Shown here: positions 44,839-52,184 of the stretch, piece by piece | How the letters are laid out: each line of letters starts with the position of its first letter | Numbering within the stretch: position 1 is the stretch's first letter | Source of the DNA: Anaerolineaceae bacterium | Lineage (GTDB): Bacteria > Chloroflexota > Anaerolineae > Anaerolineales > Anaerolineaceae | Length of the DNA: 64,000 nt | Direction: 5' to 3' | NCBI GenBank assembly: GCA_030653365.1 | Contig: JAURZL010000007.1 | Coordinates: 370,011-434,010 of the forward strand | Made by a program: the position numbers and the translations under genes | The notes under the pieces: generated by a model | What the model saw: only the letters and a program-made list of their open reading frames with translations | Told to the model about the DNA's origin: nothing | The model's database searches: none

Positions 44839-44866
44839 TTGATTTTCATGATAATCGATTTATAAT
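44839..44866 (+). promoter_or_regulatory. Promoter of the cytochrome c gene
   Basis: TTGATT (44839-44844), a 16 bp spacer and TATAAT (44861-44866), about 38 bp upstream of the ATG, with GAGGAGG as ribosome binding site. It should give a leader of about 30 nt. Confidence 0.65.
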
Positions 44867-44903
44867 AGCAATATAAGTTATGTTCTAAATTGAGGAGGAA
44901 TGA

Positions 44904-45317
44904 ATGAAGAAGACTTTTTATGTGCTTTTAGCAATTTCAATATTTAGCGCTATCGCATTAAGCGCATGTGGTGGTGGTTCCACATCAGATACATCGACTG
45001 TACCTGCACCCTACGCTGGTAAAACAAATCCACTTGGAGCTGATGCAGCAATAGCCGGAAAATCAATTTATGATGTGCAGTGTGCATCATGCCATGGAAG
45101 TGGAGGTTTAGGAGATGGTCCTGCTGGACAAGCATTAACCCCACCAGCTGCAAATTTGGTTGAGAGTGTGTCCAAAAATGCTGATGATTATTTCTATTAT
45201 CGAATAGCTGAAGGCGGAACAATGGATCCATATAATTCATCCATGCCACCTTATAAGAATGTTCTTTCAGAAGATGAAATATGGCAGGTTGTTGCTTATA
45301 TAAATACTTTTAAGTAG
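44904..45317 (+). CDS. Cytochrome c lipoprotein
   Basis: A 137-residue protein. The lipoprotein signal peptide ends ALSAC with the acylated Cys at C22, so the protein is anchored to the outer face of the membrane. A single class I heme motif CASCH (C60-H64) and a distal Met in SSMPPYKN follow in a short cytochrome c fold. It probably carries electrons to the caa3 oxidase encoded just downstream (46649 onward). It has its own promoter and a terminator-like hairpin at 45340, so it can be expressed separately from the oxidase operon. Confidence 0.9.
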   Translation: MKKTFYVLLAISIFSAIALSACGGGSTSDTSTVPAPYAGKTNPLGADAAIAGKSIYDVQCASCHGSGGLGDGPAGQALTPPAANLVESVSKNADDYFYYRIAEGGTMDPYNSSMPPYKNVLSEDEIWQVVAYINTFK

Positions 45318-45339
45318 GATAATCCTTAAGATTACCCGA

Positions 45340-45373
45340 GAGCACGAGCTAATTAGCCCGTGTTCTTTTGTTT
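45340..45373 (+). terminator. Terminator after the cytochrome c gene
   Basis: GAGCACGAGCT and AGCCCGTGTTC form an 11 bp stem with one mismatch around AATT, followed by TTTTGTTT. Confidence 0.7.
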
Positions 45374-45400
45374 AAATCCTAATTCATAAGTAGAATTAGG

Positions 45401-45474
45401 ATTATTGCAATAAATAGGGGTCGGCGGGTGTTAACCGCTATAAATACCTTGCCTGCCATTAATTGAAAAGATAC
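45401..45474 (+). repeat. Dispersed intergenic element, copy C
   Basis: It shares with copy A the start (ATTATTGCAATAAAT versus ATCATCTCAATAAAC), the GGCGGGTGTT block, an AAATAC arm, a TGCCTGCCATT block and the exact tail TGAAAAGATAC. The central GGTGATA core is shortened. It ends 12 bp before the start codon of the LuxR-type regulator gene. Confidence 0.6.
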
Positions 45475-45486
45475 TGGAATTACTAT

Positions 45487-46131
45487 ATGAATAAAGATAA
45501 AAAAATAAAAATATTTTTGGTGGATAATCATGTGTTATTTCGAAAAGGACTTATGGCTATATTAAATGATTATGATGACCTGAATGTCATTGGGGATGTA
45601 TCCACATATCAAGAATGTATTCCTTTACTTCTAAAAGAACCAGCAGATTTACTGGTTATGGATACAGATTTTAGAAATCTTAATGCTTTCGAGATCAAGA
45701 ACAACATAATCGATGAAAAACTTTCGACGAGAGTTATCGCTGTCACTTTATCTAAAACTCGTCTTGATTTTCTTTATGCGCTTAAATCAGGAATTAATGG
45801 TTATTTACTGAAAGATGAAGAAGTTGAAATTTTAGTTGATTGTCTTAGAAAAATCCATATTGGCAGGTTCATTATTTCTGAAGCGATGATTGAGAAACTA
45901 GTTCATTTGTTGATAGAGAAAAATGAATTTCCAGTTCATTCTTTTATTTCAGAAAGAGAATTGGAAGTACTTCAAATGCTCGAAACTGGGTTGTCAAACC
46001 AACAAATCAGTAAAAGATTATTTCTATCAGAAAATACGATCAAAACTCATATTAAACATATATTTAAGAAACTTTCAGTAACAAATCGAAAAGATGCAAT
46101 AGAAAAAGCAATCCTTTGGGGGTTGCTCTAA
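45487..46131 (+). CDS. NarL/LuxR-family response regulator
   Basis: A 214-residue protein: receiver domain (about 1-120; IFLVDNH acidic pair, phospho-acceptor region LLVMDTDFRN, Lys in YLLKDEE) and a C-terminal LuxR helix-turn-helix (SERELEVLQMLETGLSNQQI, NTIKTHIKHIFKKL). The ATG at 45487 was chosen over a TTG at 45463 that lies inside the repeat tail; no strong ribosome binding site is visible. No cognate kinase is adjacent. It lies about 0.5 kb upstream of the oxidase operon and may regulate it, with the degenerate receiver protein encoded next. Confidence 0.82.
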   Translation: MNKDKKIKIFLVDNHVLFRKGLMAILNDYDDLNVIGDVSTYQECIPLLLKEPADLLVMDTDFRNLNAFEIKNNIIDEKLSTRVIAVTLSKTRLDFLYALKSGINGYLLKDEEVEILVDCLRKIHIGRFIISEAMIEKLVHLLIEKNEFPVHSFISERELEVLQMLETGLSNQQISKRLFLSENTIKTHIKHIFKKLSVTNRKDAIEKAILWGLL

Positions 46132-46242
46132 TAGGGGGATAAAATCATCACCCATAATTTAATAAAAAATCACCCGTAAACATTTTATTTTAATTAAGAC
46201 AAATTATATAAAATTAGTAAAATTAGTTCAATGGAGCCAGGT

Positions 46243-46647
46243 ATGGGAAACAATCAGACTTATGTTTTAATTGCATCTGCTAATTCTATTTTTCGAAGGG
46301 GAATTGAGAAAATTCTCTCAAGTCGAATTGATTTTCATAATCTGGTAATCCAACAGGCGGGGAATATTCAGGAAGTACTTGAAAAATATTCAAATTTCAA
46401 ACCACGTATTCTCATCGTTGATTTTGATGACAAGAATATCAATAGGAAAATATTCTTAAACTCTTTTATGGATGAACAACACAATGCTCAATTACTTCTG
46501 GTTTCACTACAGCAAACTGGAAATGTAATCTTCTATGACAGACAGGTTTTATCAACAGATCAAGCACATCAATGGTTACAGGTTCCGTGGAATGAAAATA
46601 AATCGTTCTTAAGTTCTGATAATGTTGAATTGGAGGATAGAAAATAA
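46243..46647 (+). CDS. Degenerate receiver-like protein of unknown function
   Basis: A 134-residue protein. Its first 90 residues look like half of a response regulator receiver: TYVLIASANSIFRRGIEKIL (the acidic pair replaced by SA), then KPRILIVDFDDKN at the phospho-acceptor position. There is no Lys motif and no DNA-binding domain. The C-terminal 40 residues are unrecognised. I chose ATG 46243 with GGAG just upstream. coxB starts one base after its stop, so it belongs to the oxidase operon. It could be a phosphorylation-independent partner of the upstream LuxR regulator; this is inference. Confidence 0.6.
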   Translation: MGNNQTYVLIASANSIFRRGIEKILSSRIDFHNLVIQQAGNIQEVLEKYSNFKPRILIVDFDDKNINRKIFLNSFMDEQHNAQLLLVSLQQTGNVIFYDRQVLSTDQAHQWLQVPWNENKSFLSSDNVELEDRK

Positions 46648-46648
46648 T

Positions 46649-47662
46649 ATGAAGCATTTTACAATTGTCTCGGTTCTAATAATTCTTCTAACAATAATTG
46701 TGTACATATTTTTACAATCAGTAGGTTTATTACCGATTCAAGCCAGTTCCCAGGCAATTATTATTGACCAATTGTTTGATATACATATTGGCATAATTGC
46801 TTTCCTATTTTCGTTGATCTCCGTTTTTATTGGATATAGCCTGATTGTATTTAGAAGAAATAAGCAATTTCCGGACGAGGATGGTAAGCATGTAACCGGT
46901 TCCTCTAAGCTTGAAATTGTCTGGACTCTTGTTCCATTAGGTGTTGTCATTTTTATTTCCTATTTAGGCGCATTATCCCTCGCAGAAACAAGAAAAGTTG
47001 AGCCGCAGGCTCTGGCTGTTAATGTCACTGGCGGGCAATGGTACTGGTCTTTTACTTACCCTGATTATGGCATTACTTCGGATGTTTTATATTTACCGGT
47101 TGATCGCCAGGTGAAATTATCATTAACCTCAGTTGATGTGATTCATTCATTTTGGGTTCCAGAATTCAGGGTCAAGCAAGATGTTTTGCCAGGTGAAAAT
47201 TTTGTAAAGGAACTACGATTCACGCCAATTGAAAAAGGTGATTATATGGTTTTATGTGCCGAACTATGTGGTGGAGCACATGCTTATATGAATAGTCCGG
47301 TAAAGGTTGTCACCGAAGTTAATTTTCAAGATTGGGTTGATGAGGAATTAGGAAATTTTCCACAGGATCCCGTCAGTCTAGGTGAACGTTTGTCAAAAAA
47401 TAATGGTTGTTTTGGATGTCACAGTATTGACGGAAGTGATGGAGTTGGACCAACCTGGAAGAGTGTATTTGGCAGTGAAAAATCATTAGTAAGTGGAGAA
47501 AAAATAATTGTCGATGAAGAATACCTTTATGATTCAATTATTAATCCAAATAGCCAAATAGTTTTAGGATATCCAGCCAATGTAATGGCTCAAAATTATG
47601 TAGATTTGTTTACTGAGGAAGAGATAAACAACATGATTGAATTTATAAAATCATTGGAATAG
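46649..47662 (+). CDS. coxB: caa3-type cytochrome c oxidase subunit II with fused cytochrome c
   Basis: A 337-residue subunit. Two helices (about 5-25 and 45-67), then the cupredoxin domain with the CuA ligands H166, C203, C207, H211 and M214 (CAELCGGAHAYM), and a C-terminal cytochrome c domain with CFGCH (C254-H258). The fused heme domain defines the caa3 type. It takes electrons from cytochrome c at the outer face and passes them to subunit I. The ATG at 46649 has a GGAGG site. It is followed by coxA after 9 bp. Confidence 0.95.
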   Translation: MKHFTIVSVLIILLTIIVYIFLQSVGLLPIQASSQAIIIDQLFDIHIGIIAFLFSLISVFIGYSLIVFRRNKQFPDEDGKHVTGSSKLEIVWTLVPLGVVIFISYLGALSLAETRKVEPQALAVNVTGGQWYWSFTYPDYGITSDVLYLPVDRQVKLSLTSVDVIHSFWVPEFRVKQDVLPGENFVKELRFTPIEKGDYMVLCAELCGGAHAYMNSPVKVVTEVNFQDWVDEELGNFPQDPVSLGERLSKNNGCFGCHSIDGSDGVGPTWKSVFGSEKSLVSGEKIIVDEEYLYDSIINPNSQIVLGYPANVMAQNYVDLFTEEEINNMIEFIKSLE

Positions 47663-47671
47663 AGGAAGAAT

Positions 47672-49534
47672 ATGAAAAATATATTTTCATTAGGAATCGT
47701 AAGAGGTATTATCTTTCAATTGATTGGATCTTTTTTAGGTGCTGGAATTCTTGGGGGTATTCGAGCATTGATGGGTTTATCCTGGAAAACAGAGCCAGCG
47801 ATAGTTTTTGGTGGTCTGGTTGGGGCAATTGCCTTCATGGGTGGTGTCGGGGGATTTAAAGATTGGTGGAAAATGGCAATTGGTGAGGACGTAACCGAAG
47901 CCCATGAAGTTGTTGGTGAGAAAGGTATTAGACGTTATTTTGGATTCAGTCTCGATCACAAAGTTGTTGGTATTCAATATGGGATCCTATCCATGGTTTT
48001 ATTAGTCCTGGGTGGATCTCTGGCGTTAATTTTCCGGGTCGAATTAGCACAGTCAGGCTTACAAATTCTAAATTTTGTTCAATTCAACACATTGGTCGGA
48101 TTACACGGAATGGTACTAATCGCTTCTATATTAATTGGTATCGCTGCTATGAGTAATTATGTCATCCCATTAATGATAGGTGCTGAGGACATGGCTTTTC
48201 CAAGACTAAATGCTTTCTCCTTTTGGATTGCAGTTCCAGCATCATTGTTACTAATGAGTTCAATGTTATTTGGAGGATTTGAAACTGGATGGACAGCTTA
48301 CCCTCCTTTGAGTGTCCGTGGTCCGATGGGTATCCAAATGTTCTTCTTGGGAGTTTTCATCGTTGGTTGGTCATCAATTTTAGGTTCATTAAATCTGATC
48401 GCAACAATTTTAACCATGCGAACAAAAGGGATGGGCTTGTTTACAATGCCAATTTTTGCCTGGTCGGTACTGGCAACTTCAATTATCTCTTTGACAGCTA
48501 CTCAATTAATTGGTCTATCATTTCAGTTGGTTATGTTTGAACGATTGTTAAACATGAGTTTCTTCACTCCAGGTAATGGGGGAAATCCAATTCTATTTCA
48601 ACATTTGTTCTGGTTTTATTCCCATCCTGCTGTGTATATTTTTGTGTTACCTGGTCTGGGTATCATCAGTGAATTATTACCAGTATTTGTCCGAAAACCA
48701 TTATTTGGATACAAATGGGTTGCTATGTCATCCATGGGGATTGCACTAACCGGATTTCTTGTGTGGGGGCATCATATGTTCACTGCTGGAATAGAAGAAT
48801 ACTTAAGGGTTCCATTTATGTACAGTACATTATTAGTAGCAGTTCCAACAGGAGTAAAATTCTTCAGCTGGGTAGCTACAATTTGGCAGGGTAAAGCACG
48901 TTTTTCAGTTCCGATGTTATTTGTCCTTGGTGGGATTGTCGTGTTCTTATTAGGTGGACTAACCGGTCCGCCAAGCGGAACAGTGTCAACTGATTTACAT
49001 TTACATGATACCTATTATATTGTCGGTCATTTTCATAACACGATGTTCGGCGGGTTCATATTCCCAATTTTTGCTGCTATCTATTATTGGTATCCAAAGA
49101 TCACTGGAAGAAGGCTAAGTGAAACGCTAGGGAAAATCCATTTTTATCTTATGACTCCTTCGTTTTTCATTATGACTTTTGGACAAATGAGAATTGGTTT
49201 ATTGGGAATGCGAAGAAGAATTGCAGATTATGATCCAGCGATGGGGTTTGACTTCACTCAATTACTCATTACGATTGGTGGTTTTCTTATTGCATTTTCG
49301 ATATTAATTTTCTTTTATAACTTGATTATCAGCGCAAAAAAAGGGGAATTAGCCACTGGAAATGTTTGGAATTCACGTTCCCCAGAATGGGAAATATTAC
49401 CTTCACCAGCACCTGTTCACAATTATGCGGGCATTGAATTTGCTGTTGTTGGAGATCCGTATGATTATGGCCTCAAAGGTAGTAAGTATGTTGAATTAGT
49501 AAAAAAGGATCAGGAAAAGGAGAGTAACTTATGA
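47672..49534 (+). CDS. coxA: Cytochrome c oxidase subunit I (A2-type heme-copper oxidase)
   Basis: A 620-residue subunit with about 14 helices. An N-terminal extension of about 90 residues with two helices (RGIIFQLIGSFLGAGILGG and a Gly-rich second) precedes the catalytic core (LVGLHGMVLIA, WFYSHPAVYIFVLPG, WGHHMFTAGIEE, HDTYYIVGHFHNTMFGG). The heme and CuB histidines are present. YSHPAVY in place of GHPEVY marks the A2 class, which uses Tyr-Ser instead of the D-channel Glu. It reduces oxygen to water and pumps protons. Similar N-terminal extensions occur in other Chloroflexota. Its TGA overlaps the next ATG. Confidence 0.95.
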   Translation: MKNIFSLGIVRGIIFQLIGSFLGAGILGGIRALMGLSWKTEPAIVFGGLVGAIAFMGGVGGFKDWWKMAIGEDVTEAHEVVGEKGIRRYFGFSLDHKVVGIQYGILSMVLLVLGGSLALIFRVELAQSGLQILNFVQFNTLVGLHGMVLIASILIGIAAMSNYVIPLMIGAEDMAFPRLNAFSFWIAVPASLLLMSSMLFGGFETGWTAYPPLSVRGPMGIQMFFLGVFIVGWSSILGSLNLIATILTMRTKGMGLFTMPIFAWSVLATSIISLTATQLIGLSFQLVMFERLLNMSFFTPGNGGNPILFQHLFWFYSHPAVYIFVLPGLGIISELLPVFVRKPLFGYKWVAMSSMGIALTGFLVWGHHMFTAGIEEYLRVPFMYSTLLVAVPTGVKFFSWVATIWQGKARFSVPMLFVLGGIVVFLLGGLTGPPSGTVSTDLHLHDTYYIVGHFHNTMFGGFIFPIFAAIYYWYPKITGRRLSETLGKIHFYLMTPSFFIMTFGQMRIGLLGMRRRIADYDPAMGFDFTQLLITIGGFLIAFSILIFFYNLIISAKKGELATGNVWNSRSPEWEILPSPAPVHNYAGIEFAVVGDPYDYGLKGSKYVELVKKDQEKESNL

Positions 49535-49734
49535 TGAAATTATCAGCTTTAAAAAAAGGAGTAATTGTTTTCTTAATTTTGGCTGTCCTTACTGCTATTG
49601 AATATTACTTAGGGATAAATGAAGTTCCATCCATTTTACTTTGGGCAGTGGCATTAATTAAGATGTTGTTGGTGCTCCAATTCTTTATGCACATAAACAG
49701 AGTAATAAATCCAGATAAGGGAGGTCACGAATGA
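49531..49734 (+). CDS. Cytochrome c oxidase subunit IV
   Basis: A 67-residue protein of two hydrophobic helices (about 8-27 and 34-54) with the segment LIKMLLVLQFFMHINRV, the signature of the small prokaryotic subunit IV/CtaF-like family. It stabilises the oxidase core and is not catalytic. The ATG overlaps the coxA stop; a second ATG follows directly. The stop overlaps the start of the subunit III gene. Confidence 0.88.
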   Translation: MMKLSALKKGVIVFLILAVLTAIEYYLGINEVPSILLWAVALIKMLLVLQFFMHINRVINPDKGGHE

Positions 49735-50300
49735 GTTCTATCAATCAAACCCTTGCTCATTATCATCGAAAAATCACAATTAATAGATTGGGGCTATGGC
49801 TGTTTTTTGCATCAGATGCATTTATGTTTGGAGGTTTATTAGTCAGTCGTTTTTATCTTTTAGGAAATAAAAATCTTAATTTGGATCAAGCGCTGGGACT
49901 ATTGGTAACCTCCATATTGCTGATCAGTAGCTTTTTCATGAACAGAGCGGAGGTCATGGTCTCACAAGGCAACAAAAAAGGTTTTATCACATCGTTAGTG
50001 ATTACGATTATATTAGGAGTTGCATTCCTGGTGGGTGTTGTTGGTCTGGAATGGGGAAGTGCGCATTTTGGTCCAGAAGATGGAGCTGAAGGTGCAGTAT
50101 TTTACATGATGACAGGAATGCATGCTTTCCATGTTTTTACAGGAATAATTTTCTTGTTGTTAGTACTTCGAAATGGTTTGAAAAATAAATATACGCCAGA
50201 AAGGCATTATGCTGTCGAGGCTAGTGCCAATTATTGGCATTTCGTGGATGTGGTGTGGATAATTTTTTATCCTGCACTTTATTTAATGGGAACTTTGTAG
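49731..50300 (+). CDS. coxC: Cytochrome c oxidase subunit III
   Basis: A 189-residue subunit with five helices, the short form typical of caa3 oxidases that lack the first two helices. It shows FFASDAFMFGGLLVSRF, FYMMTGMHAFHVFTGI and the terminal ASANYWHFVDVVWIIFYP motif. It supports proton uptake and stability of subunit I. GGGAGGTCACGA gives a strong ribosome binding site. It overlaps the preceding gene by 4 bp. Confidence 0.93.
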   Translation: MSSINQTLAHYHRKITINRLGLWLFFASDAFMFGGLLVSRFYLLGNKNLNLDQALGLLVTSILLISSFFMNRAEVMVSQGNKKGFITSLVITIILGVAFLVGVVGLEWGSAHFGPEDGAEGAVFYMMTGMHAFHVFTGIIFLLLVLRNGLKNKYTPERHYAVEASANYWHFVDVVWIIFYPALYLMGTL

Positions 50301-50309
50301 TGTAAAGAT

Positions 50310-50912
50310 ATGAAGAATTCCTTTTTTTGGTTTTTGATCTTCGCGATTGCAATAGTGGCAGTAATTTTTGGAATAATAATCGAAAAACCTCACACTTTTC
50401 ATGGATCAGTTATTGATCCTGCTGTTCGAGCTCCTAATTTTTCTCTGGAATCAAGTCAGGGGGGAGTATATAACTTACAAACGAAAACTGGAAAATTTGT
50501 GTTAATTTTCTTTGGTTATACATTTTGTCCGGATGTGTGCCCTACGACTTTGTACGAAATGAAGGAGATTAAGGCACGTTTAAAAGATAAGGCTGAGAAA
50601 ATCGATTTCGTTTTTATTACAATTGATCCAGAACGAGACACACAAGTCCAATTATCCCGATATTTAGATTCTTTTGATCAGTCGTTTTACGGTTTGACTG
50701 GGTCTGTCGAACAATTGGAGTCAGTTTGGAAAGAGTATGGAGTATTTAGAGAAATTCAGGAAACCGATAGTCCAATAGGATATTTGGTTGATCACACAAC
50801 TCGTCTATATCTAGTCAATTCCCAAGGGGAATTGGAAATTACTTATCTTTACGAGACACCAATTGATGACATTGTTGCAGACCTGAATTACTTGATAAAA
50901 AAGGATAATTAA
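50310..50912 (+). CDS. SCO1/SenC copper chaperone for the CuA site
   Basis: A 200-residue membrane-anchored thioredoxin-fold protein. An N-terminal helix (about 5-24) is followed by the copper/redox motif FCPDVCPTT (C73, C77) and the third ligand H162 in DHTTRLYLV. All three copper ligands of Sco are present. It delivers or reduces copper for the CuA centre of the subunit II encoded four genes upstream. The PCuAC protein at 55035 probably hands copper to it, as known in other bacteria. Confidence 0.93.
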   Translation: MKNSFFWFLIFAIAIVAVIFGIIIEKPHTFHGSVIDPAVRAPNFSLESSQGGVYNLQTKTGKFVLIFFGYTFCPDVCPTTLYEMKEIKARLKDKAEKIDFVFITIDPERDTQVQLSRYLDSFDQSFYGLTGSVEQLESVWKEYGVFREIQETDSPIGYLVDHTTRLYLVNSQGELEITYLYETPIDDIVADLNYLIKKDN

Positions 50913-50916
50913 TAGA

Positions 50917-51450
50917 ATGCAGGCTGGTGTTCGTAATAAGCTGGTAAGTAGATTTATTGTCTCCCTGGCAATTGCCTTTCTTTTCGGCTTTGTTGTCAGT
51001 GAAACATCATTTCAAATCCTTACCAGGAATACAGAACGAGAAGTAGAAGACTATCAGATAATCATTCCTTTTGGAACTGCAGAACGTATTGAAAATGGTT
51101 TTCTGATACCATCCATTCCGGACTCCATGGTTTTTTTTGAAGGAGATAGAATAATTGTAAAAAATGAAGATGAAATCAGTCACCAACTTGGTCCTATATG
51201 GGTACCAGCTGGTTCGACTGGAATACTGGCATTAGAAAAACCTCAATCCTATAGTTTGGCTTGTACTTTTCAACCAACCAAAGTAATGGGATTGGAAGTG
51301 CGTCAAAGATTAACAAATGATATTCGTTTACAGGGAATTCTGGCTATCGGTTTACCTTCCGGTATTCTAATCTGGCTTTTTTCTATCGTAATTTTCCCAT
51401 TGGATCCCCAAAAAAGGGAGGAAGAAGGCCTATGGGCAAAAAAGAATTAA
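50917..51450 (+). CDS. Cupredoxin-like membrane protein of the oxidase operon
   Basis: A 177-residue protein with a helix near each end (about 11-29 and 138-160) and a central outer-face domain that resembles a plastocyanin fold: FEGDRIIVKNEDEISHQLGP, then YSLACTFQPTKVMGLEV. H89, C116 and M124 lie where blue-copper His, Cys and Met ligands occur, but the second His between Cys and Met is absent. I do not recognise it as a named assembly factor. Its place between Sco and Surf1 suggests a copper-handling or assembly role. It overlaps the surf1 gene by 19 bp. Confidence 0.65.
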   Translation: MQAGVRNKLVSRFIVSLAIAFLFGFVVSETSFQILTRNTEREVEDYQIIIPFGTAERIENGFLIPSIPDSMVFFEGDRIIVKNEDEISHQLGPIWVPAGSTGILALEKPQSYSLACTFQPTKVMGLEVRQRLTNDIRLQGILAIGLPSGILIWLFSIVIFPLDPQKREEEGLWAKKN

Positions 51451-52184
51451 TGAAATGGACGATTACAACAATTCTTGTCATTATTGGGACCTTTATTTTG
51501 ATTCGATTGGGATTCTGGCAATTAGATCGGTTAGAGGAAAGAAGACTTTTTAATCAACATTATTTGGAACAACTTTCATCATCCACTTTGAATTTAAATG
51601 ATTATGGAGATAAATATAAATTGGTGGAGATGGAATATCGGAAAGTGATTGTTTCTGGCTATTATGATTTTAAAAATGAAATTTATTTACAAAACCAGGC
51701 CTGGGAAAATTTGCCAGGATATCGGATTGTTACACCACTTGTGATAGAAAAAAATTTAGGAGTAGTTTTTATAGATCGTGGATGGGTTGGTTTAGAGGAT
51801 CTGGATCAAATAAATGTTATCAATCAAGAATACGATCAACTTCAAGAGATAAACGGAATTATCAGAAAATCTCAATCAGGCGAAGATTTTGGTCTCAGAT
51901 CTACAATCGGAAATCAAAAGGACAATAATTTCTATCTTTTTATAAATTTGGAAAAATTACAATCTGTTTTGGATTTTGAGATTTATCCTATTTATGTTCA
52001 ATTGGATGGGGAAAATAATTCCATTAAACCATACTCAAAATTACCTGAGATTGAAATAACTGAAGGACCTCATTTTGGATACGCAATCCAATGGTTCTTT
52101 TTTGCTGGATTATTGGGGTTTGGTTATCCGTTTTTCATTAGAAAACAATTGAACGATTTAAAAATCAGGAGCAGGGAAATATGA
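51432..52184 (+). CDS. SURF1 family oxidase assembly protein
   Basis: A 250-residue protein with helices at both ends (about 9-27 and 215-235) and a periplasmic domain. Motifs RLGFWQLDRLEERRLFNQ, the RKVIVSGYYD strand, PGYRIVTPLVI, FIDRGWVG and HFGYAIQWFFFA define SURF1. It aids insertion of heme a or o into subunit I. The start at 51432 overlaps the preceding gene, and its TGA overlaps the next ATG, so the genes are translationally coupled. Confidence 0.9.
   Translation: MGKKELMKWTITTILVIIGTFILIRLGFWQLDRLEERRLFNQHYLEQLSSSTLNLNDYGDKYKLVEMEYRKVIVSGYYDFKNEIYLQNQAWENLPGYRIVTPLVIEKNLGVVFIDRGWVGLEDLDQINVINQEYDQLQEINGIIRKSQSGEDFGLRSTIGNQKDNNFYLFINLEKLQSVLDFEIYPIYVQLDGENNSIKPYSKLPEIEITEGPHFGYAIQWFFFAGLLGFGYPFFIRKQLNDLKIRSREI

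Noticed and set aside
46132..46242. A seventh copy of the dispersed element
   Set aside because: The gap has two GGGTGAT-like blocks on the minus strand, but the order of blocks and the tail do not match, so chance similarity in AT-rich DNA is likely.
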